A program made the translations under genes and the position numbers. A stretch of DNA of 64,000 bases from Stomoxys calcitrans. Lineage: Eukaryota > Arthropoda > Insecta > Diptera > Muscidae. Positions 20,906 to 32,440 of the stretch are shown here, one piece after another. Location of the stretch: the NCBI RefSeq assembly GCF_963082655.1, contig NC_081555.1:90284272-90348271 (forward strand), read 5' to 3'. The notes under the pieces were generated by a model that had not been told where the DNA came from, searched no databases, and saw only the letters and a program-made list of their open reading frames with translations. Every line of letters begins with the position of its first letter. The stretch's first letter is position 1.

Positions 20906-22230
20906 GCACTTTTTATACCCTCCACCATAGGATGGGGGAATACTAATTTCGTCATTCTGTTTGTAACTACTCGAAATGTTCGTCTGAGACCCCATAAAGA
21001 ATATATATTCTTGATCGCCGTGACATTTTATGTCGATCTAGCCATGTCCGTTCGTCTGTCTGTCGAAAGCACACTAACTTTCGAAGGAATAAAGCTAGCC
21101 ACTTGAAATTTTGCACAAATACCTCTTATTAGTGTAGGTCGGTTGGGATTTTAAATGGGCCATATCGGTCCATGTTTTGATATAGCTGCCATATAAACCC
21201 ATCATGGGTCTTGAATTTTTTAGTCTCTAAAGGGCTCAATTTTGATCCGATCCGATTTGACTGAAATTATGTACATGGTGTTTTATTATGACTTTCAATT
21301 AATGTACTGAGTATAGTTAAAATCGGTCAATGTTTTGATATAGCTGCCATATAAACCGATCTTTGGTCTTCACATCTTGAGCCTCTAGAAGGCGCCATTC
21401 TTATCCGATTGGCATGAAATTTTGCACGACGTGTTTTATTATGACAGCCAACAAAGTAAACCAAGTATGGTTTAAATCGGTCTATAACCTGATATATCTG
21501 CTATATAAACCGATCTTTGGTCTTGCCATCTAGAGCCTCTAGAAGGCGCAATTCTTATCCGATTGGAATGAAATTTTGCACGGCGTGTTTTGTTATAATA
21601 TCTTACAATTGTGCCAAGTGTGGTTCAAATCGGTCCATGACCTGATATTGCCGCCATATAAACCGTTCCTGGGTCTTGAATTCTTGAGCCTCTGGAAGGC
21701 GCAATTCTTATTCGATTTGAATGAAATTTTGCATGACGTGTTTTGTTATGATATCCAGCAACTGTGCCAAGTATGGTTCAAATCGGTCCATGACCTGATA
21801 TAGCTGTCATATAAACAGATCTGGGGACTTGACTTCTTGAGCTTCTAGAGGGCGCAATTCCTATCCGATTTGCCTGAAATTTTGCGGATCCTTTCATGAT
21901 CATAAACATACGTGTTTATTATGGTCTGAACCGGTCTATAGCCTGATACAGCTCCCATATAAATCGATCTCTCTATTTTACTTCTTGAGCCCCCAAAGGG
22001 CGCACTTCTCATTCGAATTGGCTGATATTTTACACAGGTCTCCAACATATAATTTAATTGTGGTCCAAACCGGACCATATCTTGATATCGCTCTAATAGC
22101 AGAGCAAATCTTTTCTTATATCGTTTTTTGCCTAAGAAGAGATGCCGGGAAAAGAACTCGACAAAAGCAAATCATGGTGGAGGGTATATAAGATTCGGCC
22201 CGGCCGAACTTAGCACCCTTTTACTTGTTG
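20906..22230 (+). mobile_element. mini-me alpha element with about seven internal units
   Basis: Complete by both ends: TTTTTATACCCTCCACCATA at the left and GGTGGAGGGTATATAAGATT plus the GGCCCGGCCGAAC palindrome and TTTTACTTGTT at the right. The internal units repeat GATATAGCTGCCATATAAAC about every 155 bp. Confidence 0.85.
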
Positions 22231-23452
22231 TCCATAAGCAGGTTAAGTTCGGAGATGGGCTATATTGGGCTATATCTTAATATGGTCCCCATATAGACCG
22301 ATCCGCCGATTTAGGGTTTAAGGTCCATTAAAGTCACATTTATTATCCGATTTTGCTGAAATTTGGGACAGTGAGTTGTGTTAGGCCCTTCGACATTTTC
22401 TTCAATTCGGCCCAGATCACTTCAGATTTGGATATAGTTGTCATATAGACTGATCTCTAGATTTTAGGTCTTGGGCTAATGAAAGTCACATTTATTGTTT
22501 GATTTCGCTGAAATTTGGGACAGTGTGTTAGGTTAGGCCCCCCTACATCTTTTTGCAATTTGACACAGATCGGGGTCTAGATTTGGATATAGCTGCCATA
22601 TAGACCGATCTCTCGATAAAGTTATTTGGGCCCATAAAAGGCGCATTTATTTTGCGATTTCGATTAAATTTGGGACAGTGAGTTCTGTTAGGCCCTTCAA
22701 CATTCTTCTTCTATTTCGCTCAGATCGGTCCAGATTTGGATATAGCTGCCATATAGACCGATTTCTCGATAAAGTGTTTTGGGCCCATCAAAGACGTATT
22801 TATTGTCCGATTTCGCCGAAATTTGGGACAGTGAGTTGTGTTAGACCCCAAAGCCAAATCGGAGCTATACCAGATTATAGATCGATTTGAATCATACTTA
22901 ACACAGTTATTGGAAAAGATACCAAAACACTACGTGCAGAAAACTGCGCCCTCTAGAGGCTCAAGAAGTCAAAACCCAAGATCGGTTTATATGACAGCAA
23001 TATCAAAACATGGACCGATTTGAACCATGTTAAGCGCAGTTGTTGGCGGTAATACCAAAACACCACGTGCACAATTTCAGTCAAATCGGACAAGAATTGC
23101 GCACTCTAGGGGCTCAAGCAAATCAAGACCCAAGATCGGTTTATATGGCAGCTATATCAAACCATTTACCGATTTGGCCCATTTACAATCCCAACCGACC
23201 TACACTAATAAAAAGTATTTGTGCAAAATTTCAAGCGGCTAGCTTTACTCCTTCGAAAGTTAGCGTGCTTTCGACAGACAGACGGACGGACGGACGGACG
23301 AACGGACAGACATGGCTAGATCGACCGACATAAAATGTCGCGACGATCAAGAATATATATACTTTATGGGGTCTCAGACGCATATTTCGAGGTGTTACAA
23401 ACAGAATGACGAAATAAGTACACCCCCATCCTATGGTGGAGGGTATAAAAAT
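22231..23452. mobile_element. Chimeric mini-me segment: beta units (+) joined to alpha units (-)
   Basis: 22231-22850 holds four forward beta units (ATATAGACCGATC, GGGCCCATAAAAG, GGGACAGTGAGTT). At about 22850 it switches to reversed alpha units (GCCCTCTAGAGGCTCAAGAA) and ends with the reversed left terminus, including GACAGACGGACGGACGGACG and CCCATCCTATGGTGGAGGG. Confidence 0.8.
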
Positions 23453-23454
23453 GT

Positions 23455-24350
23455 TCAGCGGTGGTTAACCCCTCCTAATGCTGGCGACGTTTGTGAAGTA
23501 CTATGCCATGTTAAAAATTCTCCCTTAATAGGTATCGCATAGCCTACAAAAAGGAGGCCCCTTATCGTTGAGCTTGAATCGGACAGCACTCAGTGATATG
23601 TGAGAAGTTTACCCCAGTTCCTTTGTGAACAGAGATGGCCTGTCAGAAACAGTGACGTATATGACATACATTTCCGACGTATATTACATACGTCGAAAAC
23701 GTCGTAAACCTAGCCCAAAAACTAGGTTTCTGACAGAAAAAAAAATTCGAACGAAAATATGTCGAATTTTTGATCTGATTAACTAAAAATTTTGGCATAA
23801 GTATTAACACTCCATGTACCATTTCACTTGACACTTCCTCAGATGTCATGCATTTTTAACATATGTCGTTTACAACAGCTTTCAAAAAGCAAATTAAAAC
23901 GGGAAAAGCAAATAATTTTGCAAAAGGATACAAAATAATTGCAATTTCTAAATATAATTGATGAAAACTGATAATTTATTGATTTTTTGCTTCACAAAAA
24001 AATCCTTAAACGTTACTTTATAAATTGACTTGAAATTTGCGTATATTTCCAATTTATTGTGTGAAAATTGTAAATGCAAAAATTAAAAAAAAAACTTAAT
24101 ATTTCTTTTATTGCGAAATTTTTTTACAAATAAACTCTTCTATATACAGCAAATAAGTGACAATAATATTTGTTAAAAATCAAACTTTTACACTGAGTTA
24201 TTAAGGTTTATGACGTTTGCGACTTTTTCTACGTTTTATACAAGTATACGACGTTTTCGACTTTTACAACTTTTTGACAGTCGGAAACCTAAAAAATCGT
24301 CTTACGGACCATCTCTGTTTGTGAATGTTCATGAGCAAATTTGTATTTTG
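23455..24350 (+). mobile_element. SINE copy split by a hAT MITE
   Basis: SINE body at 23455-23621 (CAGCGGTGGTTAACCCCTCC, AAAAAGGAGGCCCCTTATC) continues at 24326 with TGTTCATGAGCAAATTTG after the 23630-24317 insertion. The tRNA-like head is missing. Confidence 0.8.
23630..24317. mobile_element. 688-bp hAT-type MITE
   Basis: Starts CAGAGATGGCC and ends GGACCATCTCTG (9-bp inverted match CAGAGATGG). It is flanked by a perfect 8-bp duplication TTTGTGAA (23622-23629, 24318-24325), the hAT signature. It holds no transposase; near each end are CGTCGAAAACGTCG- and CGACGTTTTCGAC-like motifs. It sits inside a SINE. Confidence 0.88.
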
Positions 24351-24489
24351 TTATGCAAAGAGCTGGCTATACAAATATTTAAAGCAAAAACTTTTTTTTA
24401 CAAAATGTGGAAATATTTATATAAGCTCTATAGCAACAACAGCCAATGTGCAACAATATTATGATGTTGAAACTATGTATATAGCAAAG

Positions 24490-24605
24490 CTTATTCGAGG
24501 TTTATATCGTTTACCACATTTTATAAATTTTATTCAAGTACAGCGGAAAACCTTAAACATCGTCATACCGACCATCTATGGCCCTTATACTGACTCTGAG
24601 GGCCC
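24490..24605. repeat. Diverged end of a related hAT MITE
   Basis: GAGGTTTATATCGTTTACCAC, ATTCAAGTACAGCGGAAAAC and CGTCATACCGACCATCTATG follow the terminal ~130 bp of the 23630-24317 element in order, with many differences. No matching left end was seen. Confidence 0.6.
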
Positions 24606-25029
24606 ACTTTTGTCGCTACCTTACAACAATACAATCATCTCTCACAGCACTTTGTGTTGCTAGCTTTGTTTTAAAATATTCCCCAACATGCTCACGAAGT
24701 ATTGTTTAGCATAGATTTTTTTTGTGGCATTCGCCCAACAATCCTGAAGAAGATGAAAAACAGTAGGAAAAATATGCCAATCATATGTAAAAAATTGATA
24801 AAGTCTAGCTTGAACACAGTTGGTGGTGTCTCTGGTATGTCAACCGCCCAACTTTCAAGCATGCCTTTGCCACATACTCTGTGCATATATGCATGGATCA
24901 CATGTGCCAAATATGTTTCAAGCAGTAGTGCAATGTGGCACTGTGGTAACAATCAGTTCGCTTAGATGTTTTTTCACGTAACCAACACGCAGGGGTGTCC
25001 CCTGTATATGCAGTGCATTTCGTTGGCAA
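24606..25029. other. Unassigned stretch
   Basis: No repeat, gene or RNA could be recognised. Overlapping frames on both strands at 24692-24965 have no motif. Confidence 0.35.
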
Positions 25030-25395
25030 TTAGGAAAGTTAAGGATTGGAGTGGAGAGAGAGGGATCAGTGTTTATTGATATTCGTCTTAAATTTCTGAA
25101 CGTCTATGTTGGTGGGAAAGACATTTGCCGGAAGTCGATTCCACATACGAATGGTTCGGGTGGTAAAAGAATGGTCTCGGTAATGCACGGTTCGGCCGAC
25201 TGCATAATCAATAACAAACGGGTGTGAGTTCTTGGCAAGTCTTGTATTCCTGGAACACTCGCCATGAAAGTAACGATAGAGCAGTAGATAGAAGCAATAG
25301 AGTTGGTTACTCTACTGCCCACAATCAACACCATCGCTCTCCGTTGAACTCGGTGAAGTAGCCCTAGGGATGATTTTGAATCTCCTGCCCATATA
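25030..25395 (-). pseudogene. jockey/CR1-group non-LTR element, 3' end of ORF2
   Basis: Minus strand reads KSSLGLLHRVQRRAM, NSHPFVIDYAVGRTVHY and FTTRTIRMWNRLPANVFP, the thumb and C-terminal region after reverse transcriptase. It is the downstream part of the element whose earlier parts lie at 26005-26485 and 27798-28770; a rosa-type MITE separates it from the middle part. Confidence 0.8.
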
Positions 25396-26002
25396 AAGGG
25401 TGATTTTTTTGAGGTTGGGATTTTCATGCATTAGTATTTGACAGATCACGTGGGATTTCAGACATGGTGTCAAAGAGAAAGATGCTCAGTATGCTTTGAC
25501 ATTTCATCATGAATAGACTTACTAACGAGCAACGCTTGCAAATCATTGAATTTTATTACCAAAATCAGTGTTCGGTTCGAAATGTGTTCATTCACCGTAA
25601 CGTTGCGTCCAACAGCATCTTTGAAAAAATACGGTCCAATGATTCCACCAGCGTACAAACCACACCAAACAGTGCATTTTTCGGGATGCATGGGCAGTTC
25701 TTGAACGGCTTCTGGTTGCTCTTCACTCCAAATGCGGCAATTTTGCTTATTTACGTAGCCATTCAACCAGAAATGAGCCTCATCGCTGAACAAAATTTGT
25801 CAAAATTTGAACACATTTCGAACCGAACACTGATTTTGGTAATAAAATTCAATGATTTGCAAGCGTTGCTCGTTAGTAAGTCTATTCATGATGAAATGTC
25901 AAAGCATACTGAGCATCTTTCTCTTTGACACCATGTCTGAAATCCCACGTGATCTGTCAAATACTAATGCATGAAAATCCTAACCTCAAAAAAATCACCC
26001 TT
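25396..26002. mobile_element. 607-bp MITE derived from a rosa-like mariner (copy 1)
   Basis: Long inverted arms start AAGGGTGATTTTTTTGAGG and end CCTCAAAAAAATCACCCTT, flanked by TA. Each arm encodes the transposase N-terminus (MNRLTNEQRLQIIEFYYQNQ). The centre holds, inverted, a mid-transposase piece (FSDEAHFWLNGYVNKQNCR-like, EEQPEAVQELPMHPEKCT). No full transposase. Nearly identical to 42997-43593 except near the inner arm boundary. Confidence 0.88.
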
Positions 26003-26004
26003 TA

Positions 26005-26485
26005 TAAGAGTTATATTCCATTTTCGGCCTGATATAGGTAGTATAGACATTGAGAAGATCAGAGATGAAATACTTCCTGCACCGCTTAAGGAAGCCCAAA
26101 CACTTGAATGCTTCACACTTGAACTTGAACACTTCGAATTCATGTTTTGAACACGGACATCACATTGTATCTTCATGCCCAGAACATCAAGAGCATCTAA
26201 CTGATCAATATCTATAACGTCGACGATAGTAGTGGGTCAGTGAATCGCTTGTGAGACAAGAAACAGCACTGCGTCTTCTGTGCGTTAAAGTCTACTCTGT
26301 TTATTCTACCCCATTCCTAAATGGCCACCAAATCCGGGGAGAGCATCTCATCCATAATGCGCCTCTTGTTCGAAATTTCTTGAGGACTGGGCCTATGGTC
26401 GAATGGATATGAATGACACAGACTATTGTTATCGGTAAATGAGTAGACAGGATTCGAAGTCTGACCCAATAGATCGTCAATGAAA
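26005..26485 (-). pseudogene. jockey/CR1-group non-LTR element, RT palm and following region
   Basis: Minus strand: DDLLGQTSNPVYSF, then FTDN where the FADD/YADD catalytic box is expected, then VDFNAQKTQCCFLSHKRF and IDQLDALDVLGMKIQCDV. It continues across the MITE into 25030-25395 and joins, across the mini-me insert, to 27798-28770. The altered catalytic box and stops show it is dead. Confidence 0.8.
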
Positions 26486-26489
26486 AAAA

Positions 26490-27797
26490 GAAACAAGTAT
26501 GAGCGTGCTAAGTTCGGCCGGGCCGAATCTTATATACCCTCCACCATGGATCGTATTTGTCGAGTTCTATGCGCGGTATCTCTTTTTAGGCAACAAAAAA
26601 TATTGAATAAGAACTGTTATGCTATTGGAGTTATATCAAGTTATAGTCCGATTCGGACCATAAATGAATGCTGAACATTGTATAAGTCATTGTGTAATAT
26701 TTCAGTTCATTCGGATAAGACTTGCGCTTTGTAGGAGCTCAAGAAGCAAAATCGGGAGACAGGTCTCTATGGGTGCTGTATCAAGCTATTGATCGGTTCA
26801 GACCATATTCCACACGTATATTAAAGGTCATGAGAGAAGCTATTGTACAAAATTTCAGCCAAATAGGATGAGAATTGCGCCCTCTAGAGGCTCAAGAAGT
26901 CAAGATCCCAGATCGGTTTATATGGCTGCTATATCAGGTTATGTACCGATTTCAACCATTCTTTATACAGTTATTGGAAGTCATAACAAAACACCTCATG
27001 AAAAATTTCAGACAAATCGGATAGAAATTGCTCCCTGTAGATGGTCAAGAAGTCAAGACCCCATGGCAGCTATATCAGGTTATGGGCCGACTTGAACTAT
27101 TCCTAGCACAGTTGTTGAAAGTCATAACAAAACACCTCATGCAAAATTTCAGCCAAATCGGATAATAATTGCGTTCTCTAGTGGCTCAAGAAGTCAAGAC
27201 CCCAAACCGATTTATATGGCAGCTACATCAGGTTATGGACCGATTTGAACTATTCTTAACACAGTTGTTGGAAGTCACAATAAAACACCTCATGCAAAAT
27301 TTCAGCCAAATCGGATAGGAATTACGCACTCTAGACGCTAAAGAAGCCAAGACCCCAGATAGGCTTATATGGCAGCTATATCAGGTTATGGACCGATTTT
27401 AACCACACTCAGCACAGTTGTTGGAAGTCACAATTTCATGCAAAATTTCAGCCAAATCGCATGAGACTTATGCCCTCTAGCGGCTCAAGAAGTCAAGATC
27501 CCAGATCGGTTTATATGGCAGCTATATCAAAATATGGACCGATATAGCCCATTTATAATCCTAACCGACCTACACTAATGAGAAGTATATGTTCAAAAGT
27601 TCAAGTCGCTAACTTGACTCCTTCGAAAGTTAGCGTGCTTTCGACAGACAGACGGACGGACATGGCTAGTTCGACTTAAAATGTCATGACGATCAAGAAT
27701 ATATATACTTTATGGGGTCTTAGACGAATATTTCGAGAAGTTACAAACAGAATGACGAAAATTAGTATACCCCCATCCTATGGTGGAGGGTATAAAA
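26490..27797 (-). mobile_element. mini-me alpha element, reversed, inside a non-LTR ORF
   Basis: Reversed right end (ACAAGTATGAGCGTGCTAAG, the GGCCGGGCCGAA palindrome, TATATACCCTCCACCATGG), then about seven reversed alpha units (CTCTAGAGGCTCAAGAAGTC, GGTTTATATGGC.GCTATATCA) and the left end with GACAGACGGACGGACATGGC and CCCATCCTATGGTGGAGGG. The RT frame resumes on either side (AGVSQG at about 27840, FIDDLLGQ at about 26475), so it inserted into the coding region at a T-rich site. Confidence 0.87.
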
Positions 27798-28770
27798 GAG
27801 AAGGGAAAGAATGGACAAAGCCTTGTGACACACCTGCGGTCAATTTATACTCATCGGATGAGAACCCATCTATAAAGACTCGTATAGTGCGATTTCTGAG
27901 AAAGCTCGATATAAATCGAACGAAGCTATTACCGACTTCAAAAGCGACAAGCTTTGAGAAAGTGCACCGTGCCAGACCTTATCAAATGCCTTGGAGATAT
28001 CCCGAGCCACTACCTTATTCTCACCAAACTGGAGGATGGAGCGACTCCAACGTTCCGACAGAAATGCCATTAGGTCCCCCGCAGGGCGATTTCTTCGGAA
28101 TCCATACTGTTTTTCGTTAAGAAAGGTCATTGGACTCTTAGAATCTCACAAGATGATGGTTAACCATACTCCCCACAACCTTGGAGAGCGGGGAGCATAT
28201 CGCAATTAGCCGGTAACTCGCAGGTTTGTTCGCCCCACCTTTTTTGAAGATGGGCTGAACCTTCTCAACCTTCCAATGCGCCGGGAAAACTTCCGCACGG
28301 TAAGCAAAGTTCAAAAGGTTGCGTAGTGGACGAGTAAGCTACGAGAAACACTTTCAAAGGACTAGTGTGGATATACCGTCCAGGCCAGGAGATTTATTAA
28401 CGTCGAGATCCGCAAGGACCCTTTTAGCTCTACCTATACGAAAGAATATCCGTGGCTTTCAACTAGATTGAAATTGTAATTACGGGGAGTGGTTGACTGC
28501 TAAACGGCAAGGAAGAATTTACTGCAAACATTTCAGCCAGTAGATTAGCTTTATCAACCGGGTCAGTGAATACTTGGTCATCCTTAACAAGATTTGGGAT
28601 AGCCGATGGGTTGCCCTTTACTCTTTTTATGAATGACTAAAAGCTCTTGCTTCCCCTCGGAGAAGCAATAACTTCAGCACGTAGACGCTGTTCGTTAAGA
28701 AAGTTTTCTTGTCTAAGTTCTCTTTGCTTTGATTCATGCGTGTAGCATCTATTATATAAAAATGCTTGTT
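27798..28770 (-). pseudogene. jockey/CR1-group non-LTR element, N-terminal part of RT
   Basis: Minus strand: MTFLNEKQYGFRRNRPAGDL, ALDISKAFDKVWHGAL-type sequence (seen as ARDISKAFDKVWHGAL) and LTAGVSQG. These are RT fingers and palm motifs. Upstream, about 28130-28770, it is decayed. Part of the same element as 25030-26485. Confidence 0.82.
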
Positions 28771-28805
28771 TGTAACGAATAGACTCAAAAACAGAATCGG
28801 TTTTT

Positions 28806-29100
28806 CTAATGAATGTTATTTGAGAGTAAAATACGAATATAAATAATTTCCAAATTTAGACCATGCCAAGAGGGGCCGCAAACATTAATGGGTGTAATGA
28901 AGAAAACTCGTCCATAAATTTGACAAAGAATCTTTCTCTTGAACACTCCAAGCACAGCCACGTCTGCGTTCTCAAATACCCATGATTTGGAACCATATAA
29001 CAACACCGCTACATTTGTTAGGTATCCTGCCATGTTAGGTATCCTGCCATGAACATTCAGAGGCCTAGGTTCAGCCCAGTCATAGTATGTCATCATCAAG
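28806..29100 (-). pseudogene. RTE-type 3' ORF scrap
   Basis: Minus strand: VAVLLYGSKSWVFENADVAV and LGVFKRKILCQIYGRVF, matching the region after RT in the RTE copies at 38735 and 9047. Confidence 0.65.
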
Positions 29101-29139
29101 ACCTTTTTAGATTTGTACGAAATTCATTTGTAGACTCCA

Positions 29140-29467
29140 GATTGGATTTTGTGTAATGACCTCCACTTTCATTTGGTATGCGCACTTTTATACATATATA
29201 TTGGATTTCGTGTCCTGTCCTCCAGTTTCAAACAGAAATCTGGAAGAATTGTTCAACAAAACACAGTTCTGGGATATGTGTGGTATACCAAAATGACGGC
29301 AATGACCTCTACTTCCATTTGGTGCGTGCACTTTTTTGGACGTAGTTCATTTATGGAGGGGAATCTGGAAGAATTGGAATACGTGCGGTACAACAAAATG
29401 AAGGTAAAGACCTCAACTTTCATCTGGTGTTCGCCATTTTTTTTTTGTACGTAGATCATTTATGTTT
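29140..29467 (+). repeat. Three degenerate ~100-155 bp tandem repeats
   Basis: The block ATGACCTCCACTTTCATTTG / ATGACCTCTACTTCCATTTG / AAGACCTCAACTTTCATCTG recurs at about 29157, 29307 and 29408. Each is followed by a CATTTTT- or CACTTTT-like run, and two are preceded by AATCTGGAAGAATT. Not assigned to a known element. Confidence 0.65.
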
Positions 29468-29690
29468 GGAGGCCACCGTAGCCCTCCTAATGCTGGCAAC
29501 ATTTGTGTGGTACTATGCCATGTAAAACTTCTCACTGCGGCACGCCGTTCGGACTCGGCTATAAAAAGGAGGCCCCTTATCATTGAGCCTAAAAAAAAAC
29601 TTGAAACGGACTGCACTCATTGATATGTGAGAAGTTTGCTCCGGTTCCTTAATGGAATGTTCATGGGCAAATTTTTTATTTTTAAATGAT
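29468..29690 (+). mobile_element. SINE copy with internal deletion of the promoter region
   Basis: Starts GGAGGCCACCGTAG, then jumps directly to CCCTCCTAATGCTGGCAAC. The rest of the body and the ATGTTCATGGGCAAATTTT tail are present. The A-box is cut and the B-box is lost. Confidence 0.85.
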
Positions 29691-30110
29691 CTAGAGCATG
29701 AGGTCCAGTGCTACATGCGGGAACCTCTAGATCAAGCGGCGTATCAAACGGGCCTAGACAACATTCATGCAGACACGGATGAATAGCTACCGGATGAATG
29801 TGGTCCTTGGAGAATGACCGCCTCCCATTTCAGCTGAAAAAATTGACCCCCCGTCGACAAACCAGAGTAGTTCTGTCTCAATTACGATCCGGCAGATGCT
29901 GCCGCCTTAATTCCTACAGAGCAAGAACTGATGCCAACGAGCAGGATGCATGACACACGTCACCTATTTAGCTGCCCTGCCAGACAAACTCGTCTAAGAC
30001 TCAGACCCCTCTGGAATCACCCCATCTTAGTCACAAAGTTCTTGATCTGGATACTCAACAAAATCAAGCTCACGAAAGATAGAACAACAATTACTAAATT
30101 AAGATATAAA
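29691..30110 (+). pseudogene. jockey-clade non-LTR element, 3' end
   Basis: Plus strand: PPRQTRVVLSQLRSGRCCRL, NSYRARTDAN, then HDTRHLFSCPARQTRLRLRP and LWNHPILVTKFL, the C-terminal zinc-type region of jockey-clade ORF2. Frameshifted and 5'-truncated. Confidence 0.82.
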
Positions 30111-30320
30111 GCGATTAAAAGGCACACTCGATTTCGTTGAAATTTTGCTCAGTAAGCTGCGTTGGGTCCTTCGATGTTCATGCTGAGTATGATTCAGTTT
30201 GGACTGTATTTGAATATAGGCCCCATATAGATTGATCTCTTGATTGGAGATATTTTACCAAAAAATGGTGTATTTAATAGCCGATTTAGCTGCGGAGTAC
30301 TTCATAGCTGCTTGAAGCAT
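30111..30320 (+). repeat. One and a half mini-me beta units
   Basis: CGATTTCGTTGAAATTTTGC, GTTGGGTCCTTCGATGTTC and CCCCATATAGATTGATCTC follow the beta unit of 33245-35190 in order. No element ends. Confidence 0.65.
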
Positions 30321-31794
30321 CTTGTTAGATGCAAAGGTTTTAAATACAAGATGAACTTCGAACAAAAATTTTGTCTGACATTTTATATTTAGAGGAAATT
30401 CCACTGAAATGTTGACTTTAAGGGAAATTTCATATACATTTACGAGCTTAAAGCAAATTTTATTGAAATTTTTTCTTTAGAAATTTTTCACTGAAATTTT
30501 GTCTTTGGAAAAATTTCACTGAGATTTTGAATATTTTAAACCACTGTATTGCAACATACATACACATGTTAGTTTTTGGCTGACACGATCTAAACGGTTT
30601 TTAGAAGAAAACGGGCGTGATCTATTACTTTTCGTCTTGTTCCAAAATAGTCGCAGACAAAAATGCCACAATGCAATAGGCTGCAGTAGCAGCTGGAGCA
30701 ACAAGGCAATTGGTAAATGTTTAGCATGGAGTTGTGATTTCAAGATTTTTTCTGCGATCTACTGCTTGTTGCTGTTGAAATCCCCTCCCAATTGGCATAA
30801 ATTAATGAGCCAGAAATTGTGTTTTCTTTCAGAAAATGTCGTACGGCAGTGATTGATTTGAATTTAATTTCTTTTTTTGGATTTTGCCTTTTGTTTTGTC
30901 TGCAACAAGAACTTGTTAATGTTTGCACTAAACGTGCCGTGTTAACGATTTTATTAACAAAATCTTTGCCGTTATCATTGTTGCCAATGCTGCCGTTGAG
31001 TGTCTGGTGATGGCGGTTGAAGTAAAATTTAAATAAATGCCAGACAACAGCTTAAGAATAAGCAAAGACGACGCATTGAAATGAAATGAATCAAGTCAAA
31101 TCGGAGTCAAAAAGGATTGACAACATTAAAATCACAAAAACGTGACACCACCCTCATCAACACCATAGCCTGCCACCATCATGGATGGATGGTATGGCTC
31201 CAATTTGATTTTGTCCCTTGTCACTGATGGTGACGCTGGTTGTGCTTTTGCTTGCCGTCTGATGGCGACGTCAATGACTATGCTGGCGAACATTAACTCT
31301 TTTTTTTTTGTCAGAGTCTTTGTAATTGCATTTAAAAATTTTTATTGACTCTTATGCTGAACAACTTCAGGTCGTTAAACAAATGAATGCTCTGCATTAC
31401 CTTTATTATTGACAACCAGTAGAAAATCTTAAGAAGCGAAAATTTTTTCACTTTTTTCCTTTTTGAGAAAAAAACTATGCCATGACATGTTTCAGGAAAT
31501 AGCTTTGAAAGTGTATTACATATTTAAACTACTAACTTGTCTTCTAGCAATAGATTGACTTTGTAGTTTTTTTGTATTCAACGTTCCACAAACAAACTCT
31601 TTTAGCTCATGCGAATAGAGTTTTGAATTATAAAGTTGAACCAAAAATTTTTTTTGTAAGTAAAGATTTTTTTTCATGAGTCAAGGTTTTCGGTGTGGCA
31701 GCACTGTTAGATAGTTGTGCCCAAAAGTCACAGCGCAAGTGCAGTGACTTTTGTATATTCTGCTACTTCGTCAACGGGAACCTTACAAATGGGC
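30321..31794. other. AT-rich non-coding stretch, no gene recognised
   Basis: Contains repeated phrases such as ATTTCACTGAAATTTTG and AAATTCCACTGAAATGTTG between about 30395 and 30525 (simple local repetition). Short frames at 30516-31010 have no motif. Nothing else supported. Confidence 0.45.
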
Positions 31795-32155
31795 AACAAC
31801 TGTAAATGGCTCAAATTTATTATCAAAATTCATGCTCTGTGACAAACGTCCATTGCGATGAGGCTCATTGCTGGCTTAATGGTCGCATCTGGGATAAAGA
31901 ACAGCCACATACAACAAAAGAGTTACTGATGCATCCCGAAAAAAACTATAGTTTGGTGTGGTTTAAGGGCTGGTGTCATCATCGTTAATTTTCCTTCAAT
32001 AATGACTGTCGAAGAAACGTACCTTCAACGCCGAACCATGTGGAGCCTTTTTTTTGCCCCAAATGGCTGAGTTGGATTTGGTTGAAATGTGGTTTCAACA
32101 AGACAGTGTCACATGCCTGTTGAATACGTATTGAAGGTTGAATTTGGTGAGCAGT
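31795..32155 (+). pseudogene. rosa-like mariner transposase relic
   Basis: Reads YYQNSCSVTNV (N-terminus), then directly CDEAHCWLNGRIWDKEQPH and LLMHPEKNYSLVW, matching the transposase pieces of the MITEs at 25396 and 42997 but in forward order with most of the intervening sequence deleted. Confidence 0.75.
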
Positions 32156-32440
32156 TCATTTTTATACCCTCCACCGTAGGATGGGGGGTATAGTTATTTC
32201 GTCATTCCGTTTGTAACACCTCGAAATATGCATATAAGACCCCATAAAGTACACATATTCTTGATCGTCATGACATTTTAAGTCGAACTACCCTTGTCCG
32301 TCAGTGCGTCCGTCCGTCTGTCCATCCGTCCGTCTATCCGTCCGTCTGTTCGTCCGTCTGTCGAAAGCACGGCGCAATTCTAATCAGATTTAGCTGAAAT
32401 TTTGCAAGAAGTGTTCTGGTATGACTCTCAACAACAGCGC
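32156..32440 (+). mobile_element. mini-me alpha left end with an expanded GTCY tract
   Basis: Starts TTTTTATACCCTCCACCGTA and carries the core and an about 80-bp GTCC/GTCT tract (32290-32365), the longest in the window. Breaks off after one partial unit. Confidence 0.8.
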
